In this document: positions 10,001 through 19,694 of the stretch, one piece after another
Position numbering within the stretch: position 1 is the stretch's first letter
Layout: every line of letters starts with the position of its first letter
Origin: Cymbomonas tetramitiformis
Lineage: Eukaryota; Chlorophyta; Pyramimonadophyceae; Pyramimonadales; Pyramimonadaceae
DNA length: 64,000 nucleotides
Direction of reading: 5' to 3'
Assembly (NCBI GenBank): GCA_001247695.2
Contig: LGRX02034727.1
Location: 52,817 to 116,816 of the forward strand
Notes under the pieces: generated by a model
What the model saw: the letters and a program-made list of their open reading frames with translations, nothing else
Databases searched by the model: none
Told to the model about the DNA's origin: nothing
Made by a program: the position numbers and the translations under genes

Positions 10001-12281
10001 TCTCGTTGTGCTTCTTCAGCATGTCCTGCACGACTTTCGGCTCGACATCCCGGTTCAAGCGAGGCAAGTTACTGGTCTTGGAGCAAGTCTCGTTGGCGTC
10101 GAAGAACGTACCATCGTACCTGTAAACAAAAGTTTAACACCCATCACCTTTCCGCATAAAAAAATAGTTCACGGCTTTAACCAAACCGTGGTAGATGGAC
10201 TTACTTTCCGGCGCTCATGTCCTCCAAGAACTTGGACGCCTCTTCAGTTTTTTTCGCCTTCCCCTTAGAGCTTTGAAGCTCTAGCTGTGAGCGGACTTCT
10301 TGACGAAGCAGCACAAACGAACACAAGTCCGTGAAGGCGCGTGTGGTTCCGACGAAGCCCAAAGTCGCGCATTGCTTCTTCTTCTTCAAGTGGAGCTCGC
10401 CATTCTCGTCCTTCACGGCGAACTTGACGTTCTCGTTCACTTTCAGGAAAACCTGAGACATGTGTTTGTCTTCAGGCGTGATGGTTGCATGTAACACAAT
10501 AAAATAAAGACCGGCTTCCACCGTACCTGATATCTTTGTGTCGGATTAAGACGTTGGAATTCCTTGTTGTCGAACAAGGAGTTGAAGCCGAAGGGGGAAT
10601 CCTTCCCCAAAGCTTCGCAGTTCTCGCGAAGCAAGGCCTCCAGCCGCTCGTCGGGCCCGATCACCTTTTCGTGGATGTGGGCCATCCTCTTGAAGAACAT
10701 CAACGAGTATAACGAAGGGTCGATGTGAGAGAACAAAACAACCAACTTCTGTGGTTTGGCCACGGTCTTGTCAATGGAGGACATCAGCCATTTGAAGGAG
10801 GTGTAGTCGTCGAAAAAAGTTTTTTTCTTGGACCCCTTCTCGTTCTGGACGATGCGCGAGAGGGCGAGGCATGTAACCTCCTCCTTGGTGATGTCCTCCG
10901 ACACCACGATGACGTTGCATTCCAGAAACCTTTTGTCCCGGGCCTCTAGTTTTTTTCCGCCTACCACGGCGCCATCTTGGAAGGCACGAGTGAAAAACTC
11001 GTGCCTACCATGTCCGTCAATGGCAATGTACCGCTTACTGAAAACAAAAACAAACACAGCACGCCATTTAAAACGACAAAGAACATGGGTTAAAGGGTTA
11101 GAGAAACTATTTATAAAAAAATATATAAAGTGTTTACTTCAGCTAAAGCTACCACTGGCTGTCTAGCATCCACAAAGGACATTGCGTCCTACGTATTTTT
11201 GCGTTTCGCTCAGCGTCTTTTTTATTCTTGAGTCTCCTCTTAGCTACTGCCACGTTTGGAACATTATACCAGCTAATGGGAACATGGTTCTTCCTGCAAG
11301 AATCTTCCTCATCTTCTGAGGATGTAACATCTTCAAGCAACACTAGCTCTAACACCGCATGTTCTTCTTCCGAGCAAGAGTCCTGAAGGGAGTCAGTAGA
11401 CCTGCAGGTGAACAGCAAATAAACAAGAAGAAAGTCACCATGCAAAACCAAGAAGAGTTCAAGCACTAACCTTTTTTTGCTGAATAAGAAAAGCGTTCAT
11501 CGATGAACGCAAAAGCGTTCATCGATGAACGCTTCATCGATGAACGCTTTTTAAAAAACACTGCTAAAGAAACAAGTGTTTTGACCGGTTTAAAGAAAAG
11601 TGTTCATCGATGAACGCTTTCTTTATTTTGTTTCTGAAGCTTGAGTATTTTAAACTCTTTTTAAGAAAGCGTTCATCGATGAACGCTTTTCTTAGTTTTC
11701 CTTGTATTTTTCCTGAGAAAAAAGCTGAATCACACAGAAATATCGCAGCTTTTGCAACTCCAAACCGCAAAGTTTTAGGAAAAATACAAGGAAAACTAAG
11801 AAAAGCGCTCATCGATGAACGCTTTCTTAAAAACAGTTTAAAATACTCAAGCTTCAGAAACAAAATAAAGAAAGCGTTCATCGATGAACACTTTTCTTTA
11901 AACCTGTTAAAACACTTGTTTCTTTAGCAGTGTTTTTTAAAAAGCGTTCATCGATGAACGCTTTTTCACACTTGTCTCTTCTACCTTTTGTCAGCGCAGT
12001 TCTTCAAGAAGGTTTAGTGAAACTTACCCGTGGGCCTTAGGATCTCCTTTTTTGGCGCGGCGCCAGATCATGGTTTGGGAAAGGTCGATGCCGTTTTTCT
12101 CAACGGACTTCTCCACGTTGACACCGTTGTGATTGTGTCCTCTTGGGTTGTCAGCGAAAGAGCAGTCCGCGAGCTTCAGCACTTTCTGCTCAACGAAACG
12201 CTGTTCCATCACGTCCGCGTAAACCAACCTTTCCGTGTTGCCATCCCCGGACTTCTTGGTGGTTCCTTTTTTTGCAGGCAT
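7045..12281 (-). CDS. ParB-like domain fused to a beta-order DNA amino-methyltransferase
   Basis: Six exons on the minus strand: 12281-12028, 11037-10527, 10452-10205, 10119-7971 (interrupted by the insertion 8278-9037), 7871-7307 and 7229-7045. All junctions are GT-AG. With the insertion left out the frame is open for 1047 codons.

Exons 1-2 resemble ParB: a KLADCSFADNPRG segment and a KNGI turn, then RYIAIDGHGRHEFF, then a charged helical region. Exon 4 has a long Glu/Asp-rich low-complexity stretch (residues ~395-470) and a basic coiled-coil-like part. Catalytic motif IV is TDVPWG (~727). Motif I, DPFMGSGTTGIGALRMG (~980), is created by splicing exons 5 and 6. Motif IV before motif I is the beta order of N6-adenine/N4-cytosine methyltransferases. 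ParB-methyltransferase fusions are known from phages and plasmids. The DNA target and which base is methylated cannot be read from sequence; MULE cargo or a role in transposition is inferred. Confidence 0.85.
8270..8277. repeat. 8-base target duplication, left copy
   Basis: CGCCGAAG directly before the 760-base element. The identical copy is at 9038-9045. Confidence 0.92.
8507..8539. repeat. GC-rich perfect hairpin inside the 760-base element
   Basis: GGGCATGCCCGCCGC and its complement GCGGCGGGCATGCCC face each other with almost no loop. It lies upstream of the element's small ORF. Confidence 0.8.
8636..9037 (+). CDS. Cys-containing ORF inside the 760-base element
   Basis: An ATG at 8636 follows a pyrimidine-rich leader with repeated CTTTAC. 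It opens about 100 residues of protein-like sequence before entering the right inverted repeat without a stop. There are paired cysteines (CVDC and CGDC) and a KSRKEIDRCRRQHEGP segment. It could be the first exon of the transposase of a longer parent element, kept in a deletion derivative, or a captured host exon. I do not recognise the family. The plus-strand open frame continues past the element into unrelated sequence, so the 3' end is not real. Confidence 0.4.
11149..11403 (-). CDS. Orphan exon in the first intron of the methyltransferase gene
   Basis: On the minus strand a clear acceptor (pyrimidine-rich, CTGCAG) at about 11404 opens an 80-codon acidic-then-basic reading frame. It includes a SEDEEDS run and KRRLKNKKDAERNAKIRR and ends in a stop at 11149. 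It lies between the large palindrome and exon 2. It could be an alternative last exon giving a ParB-less short product, or a remnant of another gene. The function is unknown. Confidence 0.4.
   Translation of the reverse strand, partial: RSTDSLQDSCSEEEHAVLELVLLEDVTSSEDEEDSCRKNHVPISWYNVPNVAVAKRRLKNKKDAERNAKIRRTQCPLWMLDSQW
11490..11965. repeat. Large palindrome with clustered GCGTTCATCGATGAACGC sites
   Basis: Two arms of about 200 bases are near-perfect inverted copies about a centre near 11748. The 18-base palindrome GCGTTCATCGATGAACGC, or close variants, occurs about eight times here (near 11492, 11514, 11530, 11603, 11668, 11806, 11874 and 11943). The same palindrome occupies 20765-21210 in MULE-2. 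Its core TTCATCGATGAA also appears in the MULE inverted repeats. The ORFs on the two strands here are a by-product of the symmetry. Confidence 0.9.
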
Positions 12282-12733
12282 CTTTGCTTGTTTCTTTTGA
12301 CTTTAAATCTTTGCGCTTTTTATTTGGCGGCTAGAGTTCTTTACTAGCTCTCAACTGTCTTCAGGTTTTCTTCGACTTCTCTTTCCGAAACACGTCGACT
12401 CCTTTGGTCAGTGTCGTTCTCGACTCGATATTTTTTCGCCTCGATATTTTTTTTTTAAATTTTCAAAGCGTTTCCTCGAGTCGAATATTTTGAAGGTTTC
12501 GCCTCGACTCGACACTCGACTCGATTTTTTCCTTCGCCTCTCTTTCCGAAACAGCTAGACTCGTTTGGTCGGTGTCGTTCTCGACTCGACTCGAAAATTT
12601 CCCAGCCGTCGCCTCGACTCGATTTTATTTCGGCGTCGCCTTTTATTTTGGCGACTAGAGTTTTTTAAGGCCTCTCCTCGACACTTTCACTTCGGGAGTG
12701 CATTTATTTTACCGACTTCCTAGGGCTAATGCA
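12282..12733. promoter_or_regulatory. Divergent promoter region between the two MULE-1 genes
   Basis: 452 bases separate the start codons of the methyltransferase (minus) and the transposase (plus). It contains repeated TCGACTCGA-type words (12395-12640) and a segment next to the methyltransferase start (TTGCTTGTTTCTTTTGACTTTAAATC). That segment is conserved in MULE-2 at 21258-21285. The promoter role is inferred from position; no TATA box was assigned. Confidence 0.5.
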
Positions 12734-15700
12734 ATGTCCACTCAATTTGTTACTTTTCGCTGCCTTGAAACCGGGGATGTCGTTCGTGAAATTCCTATTG
12801 TTTGGCATCTTGGAGACCCTTTTGTGACTAGCGACACACTTTGCAATGTTTTTAGTCTTGACAAGAAAGAAGATCTTTCCGTCACCTCCGAGTACGATGA
12901 CTCCGTTGCTTGCTCTTTGGACCTGTTTCCCGTTCACGCGGGCTTCTTGCACAATGTGTACGGTACTCCTACCGACGACAACATGCCAATCTTGGTAAGC
13001 GACAGCGAAAGCGATGACAGCGATGATGAAGAAGACATTATTTACACCGGCGAGTGCAAGACTCCCCGGTTCTCACCAAACACGAAGCCCAAGCCCACGG
13101 AGTCCGTCGCTTCGACAAACCTTTCCAAGTCCGACTCGACTTCCAGTCACGCCTCTTCTTTTAAGTGGCCCGCAGATTGCAAACGTGTGAACAAGGTCCC
13201 CTTCGACGTCGATGGCAATGTAACTTTTGGTCACCACATGTCCTCACCTCTTCCTAAACCAACCGGGAAGGGCGGTCTACCGCTGAACAAACTTGACTTC
13301 CATGTCACGAACCGTTCTTGGTCCCACGCCTGCGCCACAACTTGGGCGGAGGTAACCCGACAAGATGCTGTCAAGGACTGCAACTCTCAAGTTCGACTTC
13401 AAAACTGCCTTGGAGAAAAACTTTGCAGGAATACGGAGTGCTCTTTCTTTAAAACCCATGACAAAGAGTTCGTTCAGACAAGTTCTCAACAACGTGGCAA
13501 ACGCTCCGCTTCCGCTTTCCTCGGCGTTGAGGTATTTTAATCCCAAGGTTTTCCCGTACACTTTCCCCACTTTTCCAGTAGGACCTTACGCTTTTCTTTT
13601 CTTCTTTCAGATTGAAGGCCCTCCATGCAAAAAGTGTCAAGAACCCATGGAAGTTATTACCTGTGGTGCCCGGGCTACTTTGGTCCGCATCGACCTTCCC
13701 GCAGCCGAAGGCCACCTACTGCTCTTTAGACACGAAGGCACCCATGCCTGCCAACCCATGGATAAAAAGGGGAAGGCCGTTGTTTCCAAAGAAACCCAAG
13801 ACGCCATCAAAGAAGCCCTTCCCGTTTTCGGTGGTCGCTTCACTTCCGAGAAGCTGAAGAACTCCGCCACAACGGTTGCCTTCGAGAAGATGCTTTCCTC
13901 TCCGGACGGCTCTCCCATCGACGTGTACAAGGTATCGCCCTATTTTTGTGTTACCTTTCCGTTATACGTCGGGGACATGTTATTCTTAATGCATGGTTCC
14001 ATTTTAGGTGGCCCGCGAAATGCAAGACGCTCGCGCCGTCCGCGACGTGATGAAAGAACACCGTGCGACTCAACGTGCCCCCGAGCGTGCTGCTGATGAC
14101 GAGGTCAAGGAAATGAAACGGATCCTAGACTCAAAGGGATACCGTACTCTTCTTTTCGACACCGCACCTCTGAACTGGTTCATGTGCCCCCTGGACTTGC
14201 CGTGGTCCCCCGCGAAGATCATGCTGTTGATGGACCGCATTCTCGGCAAGCCTCCGTTCATCGGTTGCTACGCATGTTCTGATGGTGGCCACAGCTGCAT
14301 TAACGGTCGCGTTGTCGAGAAGGTTGCAACGGTCGTGCCCGGAATTGGGTTGATAAAACTAGCAACCTTCGTGCTGCCGGCGGGTGAACGCGGTGTGGAT
14401 GAGGAGAAGATGTGGCAAGGCATCGACTACGCTTGCCGGACGGTGGCCATGGAGGACGCCGACTTCGCGAAATATCGAGACAAGGAGGTTTGGGTAAAGA
14501 CCAACCCAAAAGGTGAGATTTGCTTTCGTCCCGTCGGTTTCGTCCGTGACGCGGGTGGCGGAGGCTGGATCGGCATCCGCTTGAACTACAACAAGTTCAT
14601 GCGCCGGGAGGACCGAAAGAAGTACATGACGCGGGACGAGGCGGGCAACTCGTTGGAGAAAGGCTGTGACTTGCACCTCGTTGCGAACATGGGGATACAC
14701 GCTCGGTGTTTGGACAAGAGTTTCGAGGAGACCCAGTTCCGGACACTGTTCACACGGTGGTACGAAGCACAAGCCCCCAGACGTGTGATGGACGCACGTG
14801 CGCGCCTCTTCGACTTCATCATGGAGCAAGAGAGCAAGAGCGTGCAATCCTCTTTGTCTTCGCTCGTTTTATTTTACGAAGGTGAAGGCGAACGCACCCT
14901 GCAGCTTTTCACACAAAGCAAAGGGGCTAACCCGGCGGAGCAACTCTTCTCCAAGGACGGCAAACTGATCGGCGTGAATCTGCCGGCCTCCGAGTTCTTG
15001 CACCTGGAGAACGTGACGTACATCACTCAGTCCGCCTGGTTGGAGCACGTAGGAGAAGGTGGCCACAGCCAGCGGGACTCCCGCACGAACACCCTCTACG
15101 ATGAGCGGCGAAGGGTGTACACCGCCATGCAACGCGCACGCCACACCGCGTACGACGTCCTTGAGGAGGTGCGTGAAATATATGTCACTCCTGGTCCAGT
15201 GACGACGGAGACACGCAGTCACCGACCAAACCAAGTCCGATCGATGGGGAAGAGGACTAAGACTAGGGTGACGATCGACGAGCCTGGAACGCCGACTCCG
15301 GCCATCAAGTTGGTGCGGGCATGCCTCGAGAACCCTTTGGAGTTCCAATGGCAGTTCGACCCAAACACCGAGGACCCGGCCGCCCGTTATGTTTGGCAGT
15401 CTTCCCAAGAGGTGGACGAGGCTCTCGTGGTGCAATATTTGGAGACCGCGGTGCACTTTCATTCCGAACATCGCTACGTGGACACTCGCCGCGTGTCCGT
15501 CGGGTCTTTGGACGAGGTGCGGTACCAGACAAGCACCACGAAAGGCCACGCGCAAATGTTGGCTCGCATGTTCTTGCAGCCTGACAAGCGCTTGAAAGTG
15601 ATACAGGTTGGCCAACCCACCGTCCGTTTAACCGCACGTGGAAGACACGACGGCTTCCTGGACCGCAGTTACACCTTGTCCTCTGGTCGAGGTGAACCCT

Positions 15701-16311
15701 CGCGGGTGATATTTGGTCATCTGGCCCGGGCGGCGCAACAACGCATCAGCTGCTCATGCTACTCATGGCGCCAAACGATGACTCGCGTGGGAAGGTCGAC
15801 TTCGGTGAAGCTTTGCTTGTGCCTGTCCACCCTCCTATTCCGCGCGGGGTTCAAACCTGGACATGCATTTTACGTGCAATCGGGGTTTACCACGGAGGAG
15901 ATCGACGACATCTTAACGGCGCTGGGATCCCGCCTCACCACCGGCGATCGTGTCGGGAGTGAGGAACTGGCCTACGGGCAATGGATGGTGGTGCCCGGTA
16001 CCGGTAGGAAAGCAAGATGCGCGGCCTCCGAGTCCCGCAAGGGTTGCGTGACAGCGAAGACCCACAAGCAATCCCAGCCCATCCTTTCAAAGGATGGCCC
16101 AAGGGTGGTGGTCATGGGTCGGCGCAAGGTGAATGGTCAGTGGGTAAACCACAAGTTTCAATTCTGTCTTCTCCACCAGTGTTGCGCTACGGTATTGCCC
16201 AACTACTGTGATGTACCGCCTTCACCTACGGACCTGGTTGTGGCACATGGGTTGTCACTAACTAGGGAACAACGGCTTGGAGCTGGGGCCTTGACCTTTC
16301 AAGAGCAGTAA
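12734..16311 (+). CDS. MULE transposase with GCM-like zinc cluster
   Basis: Three exons, 12734-13531, 13611-13931 and 14008-16311, are joined by GT-AG introns of 79 and 76 bases. Each exon length is a multiple of three, giving 1140 codons. The start is the ATG of MSTQFVTFRC; an upstream in-frame ATG at 12698 is possible.

Residues ~215-330 span the exon 1-2 junction and resemble the GCM/WRKY-like fold: CLGEKLCRNTEC, then CKKCQEPMEVITC and a GTHACQP ending. Exon 3 has candidate catalytic acidic residues (ACSDGG ~461, VRDAGGGGW ~554) and the MULE C-x2-H-L-x2-N signature as CDLHLVAN (~592). A run at 15690-15840 reads better in the +1 frame, so a pair of small indels or a mis-called intron is possible there. 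The 9-base duplications agree with a Mutator-type enzyme. Confidence 0.82.
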
Positions 16312-16315
16312 CTCA

Positions 16316-16384
16316 GGTACGAAAGCGACATTGTTGTTTGCACGGTTTGTTGGGCTTTGGACTAACGTAATTGTTTTTCCACAG
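16316..16384 (+). other. Possible additional intron 3' of the transposase stop
   Basis: GTACGAAAG...TTTTCCACAG has good GT-AG signals just after the stop. The sequence behind it (16385-16433) reads as a short terminal exon ending YATECPGIM in another frame. It may be a 3' UTR intron or an alternative C-terminus. Confidence 0.35.
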
Positions 16385-16429
16385 GTACCACACATTGGGA
16401 AATATGCGACTGAGTGTCCAGGGATAATG

Positions 16430-17772
16430 TGAAAGTTAGTTAGGGATCTTGGCGAGAAGTATGTTTTGAACCGAACTGGGGGGCCGGCCACCGGGACTTG
16501 TGGTTAGTAGTGGTCCGCGAAAGCACGTGAAAAACCAATGGAGAACGTAGTTGGTCAATGCACGAAGACGAGTAGGCGATGGGGCGAAGGGCACAAGAAA
16601 GGGTGAAGTCGTGTTAAACTCTGGAGGCAAAACATGCGCGCCGGTAACTTTGCTTTGAATATTGATTTGAAGCTTTATATTTTACGTGAACAAGCGTTCT
16701 AATCTAGTGAATAGTACAAGCGTCCAAAGCGTTTAAGTGTTTGCGTGTTTAATTTTTTCTGTCCGTGTTCTTCGGTATTTAAGAGAAGTCCGGGCGCGCG
16801 TCGTAACTGGAGTTGGTGACCTAGCGGTAGTCGGCTGTTTTATGCCTGAAATAAGGGGAAAAAACGGGGCAACCCCCATAAAATAGGAACAAAGCCAACC
16901 AAAGATATTCCTGAAAGTGTAGAAAAATTCTGGGTTTTTTCCAAAATTTTCAAATTTTAAAAAAACGCCGAAAAGGCCTGAAAATCATAGAAAACTGAAA
17001 AAATTATATTGGTTCATCGATGAACCCCCCAAAAAATAATTCATGAAAGCAGACGTAAAAAGTATCATTTTGCTACAGATTTTCAAAAAAAATAAATTAG
17101 CTTAAAAATGCGTGAAATATTGTACAAGTTCAATTAAAAATTTATGTTTTCTTAACACAAAAAACCCCATAAATCTTCCTTAATTCAGGGTGAAAAAGAT
17201 AATTTCTTTAGTGAAAATCAGGAATATTTCTTAAACCCTAAAACAACCGGGAAATTAAATAAAATTACATTCAACTTGGGAAAATCTTAAACCCTAGATT
17301 CGGTCAAATTTTCAATTTTTTCAGGGCCTCCCCTTGTAAAACACCCCAAAACCCAAAAAGGCCTGAAATTCATATTAAACTAGAAGAAAAAAAAAGGGGT
17401 TCATCGATGAACCCCCAAAAACATATTTCATAAAAATCAGACGTATCAAGTATCATTTTGCTGCCGAGTTTCGAAAAAATTTTGAAGCTTAAAAAGGCGT
17501 AAAATATTGTAGAACTTCAATTGAAAATTTATGTTTTCTTAACACAAAAACCCCATAAACCTTCCTTATTTCAGGCTGAAAAAGATGATTTCTTTCGTGA
17601 AAATCAGGAATATTTCTTAAACCCTAAATCAACCGGAAAATTAAATAAAATTACATTCCACTCGGGAAAATCTTAAACCCTAGATTCGGTCAAATTTTCA
17701 GTTTTTTCAGGGCCTCCCATTGTAAAACTCCCCAACTCCCAAAACTCCCAAACTCCCCAAATGTGTAGAATG
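16430..17772. repeat. Right terminal inverted repeat of MULE-1
   Basis: Complement of the left repeat: arm 16430-16690, a spacer of about 170 bases absent from the left end, then two module copies (16865-17330 and 17335-17772). Each module has GGTTCATCGATGAACC. Confidence 0.88.
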
Positions 17773-17781
17773 CGTCGGGGT
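17773..17781. repeat. 9-base target duplication of MULE-1, right copy
   Basis: CGTCGGGGT, identical to 5877-5885. It continues directly into hAT transposase coding sequence. Confidence 0.93.
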
Positions 17782-18089
17782 TGTCGACAGCAGTGGCGGC
17801 CTTCTTCGGCTGTTCAACATCATACAGTTGAACAGCTTCCTGCAAAGTTACGGAGAGATTCAGGGTTTTGACTCAAACCTAAATATAAGCAGGCATGATT
17901 AAGGTTTGAGACAAGGTAGGGACACCGCACCTGATTTTCAAAGTACCACTTGGCCATAAGAAAGGCGCCTTTCCACCCACCGCGAGTAGCATTGTCTTGG
18001 GGAGGGGAGGTGGAAGTCAGCGAATATTTGTCTTGGCAGTCGTGAAGAAGATGGCGGCCGATCACTGAGTGGTTAAAATGGGTAGTCAT

Positions 18090-18098
18090 CCCACGCAG
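18090..18098. repeat. 9-base target duplication of MULE-2, left copy
   Basis: CCCACGCAG directly before CACCAAACGC. The identical copy is at 22534-22542. Confidence 0.93.
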
Positions 18099-18565
18099 CA
18101 CCAAACGCAATTGGGGAGTTTGGGAGTTTTGGGATTTGGGGAGTTTTACAATGGGAGGCCCTTAAAAAATTGAAAATTTTACCGAATCTAGGGTTTAAGA
18201 TTTTCCCGAGTTCAATGTAATTTTATTTAATTTTCCGGTTGTTTTAGGGTTTAAGAAATATTCCTAAACTTTACCCAAAAAATCATCTTTTTCAGCCTGA
18301 ATTAAGGAAGATTTTTGGGGATTTTTGTGTTACGAAAACATAAATTTCCAATTCAACTTGTACAAAATTTGCCGCATATTTGAGCTTCAAAAAGAATTCC
18401 GAGAATCGATAGCAAAATGATACCTTTTACCTGATTTCATGAAATGTATTTTTTGGGGTTCATCCATGAACCCCAACGATTTTTTTATGTTTTTTTTTAT
18501 GAATTCATGCCTTTTGGGGGTTTCGAAAATTTTCGGAATTTTGGTTAAAAAAACCTTAATTTTTT

Positions 18566-18960
18566 GAAAAGCGGCTTTGAAGGCGAGAGTGCAATATTCG
18601 GGGGGGGGGGGGCAAATTCAAGTGATTTTTTAATTTTGAATATAATCGTGAGAAGAAGAAAAGTTGAAGCTCTTAAGAAACCGCTTTGAAGGCGATAATG
18701 CAAAATTCGGGGGCAAATTCAAGCGTGATTTTTTTAATTTTGAATATAATCGTGAGAAGAAGAAAAGTTGAAGCTCTTAAGAAACCGCTTTGAAGGCGAT
18801 AATGCAAAATTCGGGGGGAGGGGGGGATATGCAATTGTGAATTTTTTATTTTGAATATAATCGTGAGAAGAAGAAAAGCTGAACCTCTTAAGAAGCCGCT
18901 TTGAAGGTGAGAGTGCGGACTTAGCAGACTTAGAAGCTTCGGGAAGCGCTTCAAAGATCC
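18566..18960. repeat. Minisatellite of ~105-115-base units in MULE-2
   Basis: Three full and one partial unit containing CGCTTTGAAGGCGATAATGC, a G-run and AATATAATCGTGAGAAGAAG. Confidence 0.8.
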
Positions 18961-19017
18961 TCTCAAAGCTCTTTGTTAAGGTTTCGCAGAGTTTGCTTTA
19001 AATGCACTTGCGAGTTG

Positions 19018-19125
19018 CAAAGATTTTTGAAGCAAAGATCTTTGAAGCAAAGATCTTTGAAGCAAAGATCTTTGAAGCAAAGATCTTTGAAGCAAAGATC
19101 TTTGAAGCAAAGATCTTTGCGCAAA
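19018..19125. repeat. 15-base tandem repeat (TTTGAAGCAAAGATC)
   Basis: About seven exact copies, each containing the palindrome AAGATCTT. This gives a repetitive Leu-Lys-Gln-Arg-Ser frame that is not a gene. Confidence 0.9.
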
Positions 19126-19141
19126 GACTTTTCAAACATCT

Positions 19142-19690
19142 TTAACCCCTCTTCCGGTATTTGTTACGCTAGCGTAACAAACACTAAAATTTGGATTCTG
19201 GCGGTGTTCCGTAGCCAAATGGCAATTTGAAAATAGTTTTGGAAACGTCTACTCAAGGCGCGACTAGCCACCCACTTAAACAAGTGACACTAGAAAAGAT
19301 GCAAAACATATTTACAAATGCGCAGCGGTTTTTTACCTACCGAAAGTATTCATCCCTGGTATCAACCCTAACATGAGTGTTCATAACCCTAACACTGACC
19401 CTACTTTCAGTCCTTGACTAAACAGTACATTGGCGTGCTAGGGTCATGAATAGGGTTGTCATATTGTGAGTACACGTCATAATGATAGTGCCTTTCTTTT
19501 ATGATTCTATTGAGCGTAATATTGTGTGTAGTTGGTAAAAATGAATTTGCATAGGCTTATCAGATCCGCCTGAACCAGACCTTTCCGCGAGTATGGTCAA
19601 AAATTGAATCGGATCTCTAGAGATGTAGATATTCAAGAAAAGGTATGATCCCAGAAAAGTGAGAGATTCCGTTACCGGAAGAGGGGTTAA
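19142..19690. mobile_element. piggyBac-type MITE with TTAA duplications (copy 1)
   Basis: TTAA at 19142-19145 and 19687-19690 flank a 541-base element. Its ends CCCCTCTTCCGGTA and TACCGGAAGAGGGG are perfect inverted repeats. Near the left end is a palindrome TTGTTACGCTAGCGTAACAA. TTAA targets and CCC tips are hallmarks of the piggyBac superfamily. It encodes no transposase. A sister copy is at 57525-58063. Confidence 0.85.
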
Positions 19691-19694
19691 CAAG

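Larger units (their letters stand above)
5886..17772. mobile_element. MULE-1: Mutator-like transposon with transposase and ParB-methyltransferase genes
   Basis: The element is 11,887 bases long with 9-base duplications on both sides. Terminal inverted repeats are long (about 1.15 kb left, 1.34 kb right). Each is a duplicated module containing GGGTTTAAGATTTTCCCGAG and the palindrome GGGGTTCATCGATGAACCCC, followed by a single-copy arm (6790-7035 against 16430-16690). The tips differ slightly (CACCAAACGCAATTGGGGAG against CATTCTACACATTTGGGGAG). Inside are two divergent genes, the transposase (plus) and a ParB-methyltransferase fusion (minus), separated by a 450-base promoter region. One later insertion (8278-9037) sits in the methyltransferase gene. 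Confidence 0.93.

Noticed and set aside
9243..10268. Long plus-strand frames (Pro/Leu-rich) opposite the acidic part of the methyltransferase
   Set aside because: They are the antisense of a Glu/Asp/Lys low-complexity coding stretch; the minus-strand frame has the domains, splice sites and consistent phases.
11564..11927. Two nearly identical ~105-codon frames on opposite strands (MNAFFILFLKLEYFK...)
   Set aside because: They arise because the sequence is a palindrome; identical peptides on both strands are expected and do not indicate a gene.
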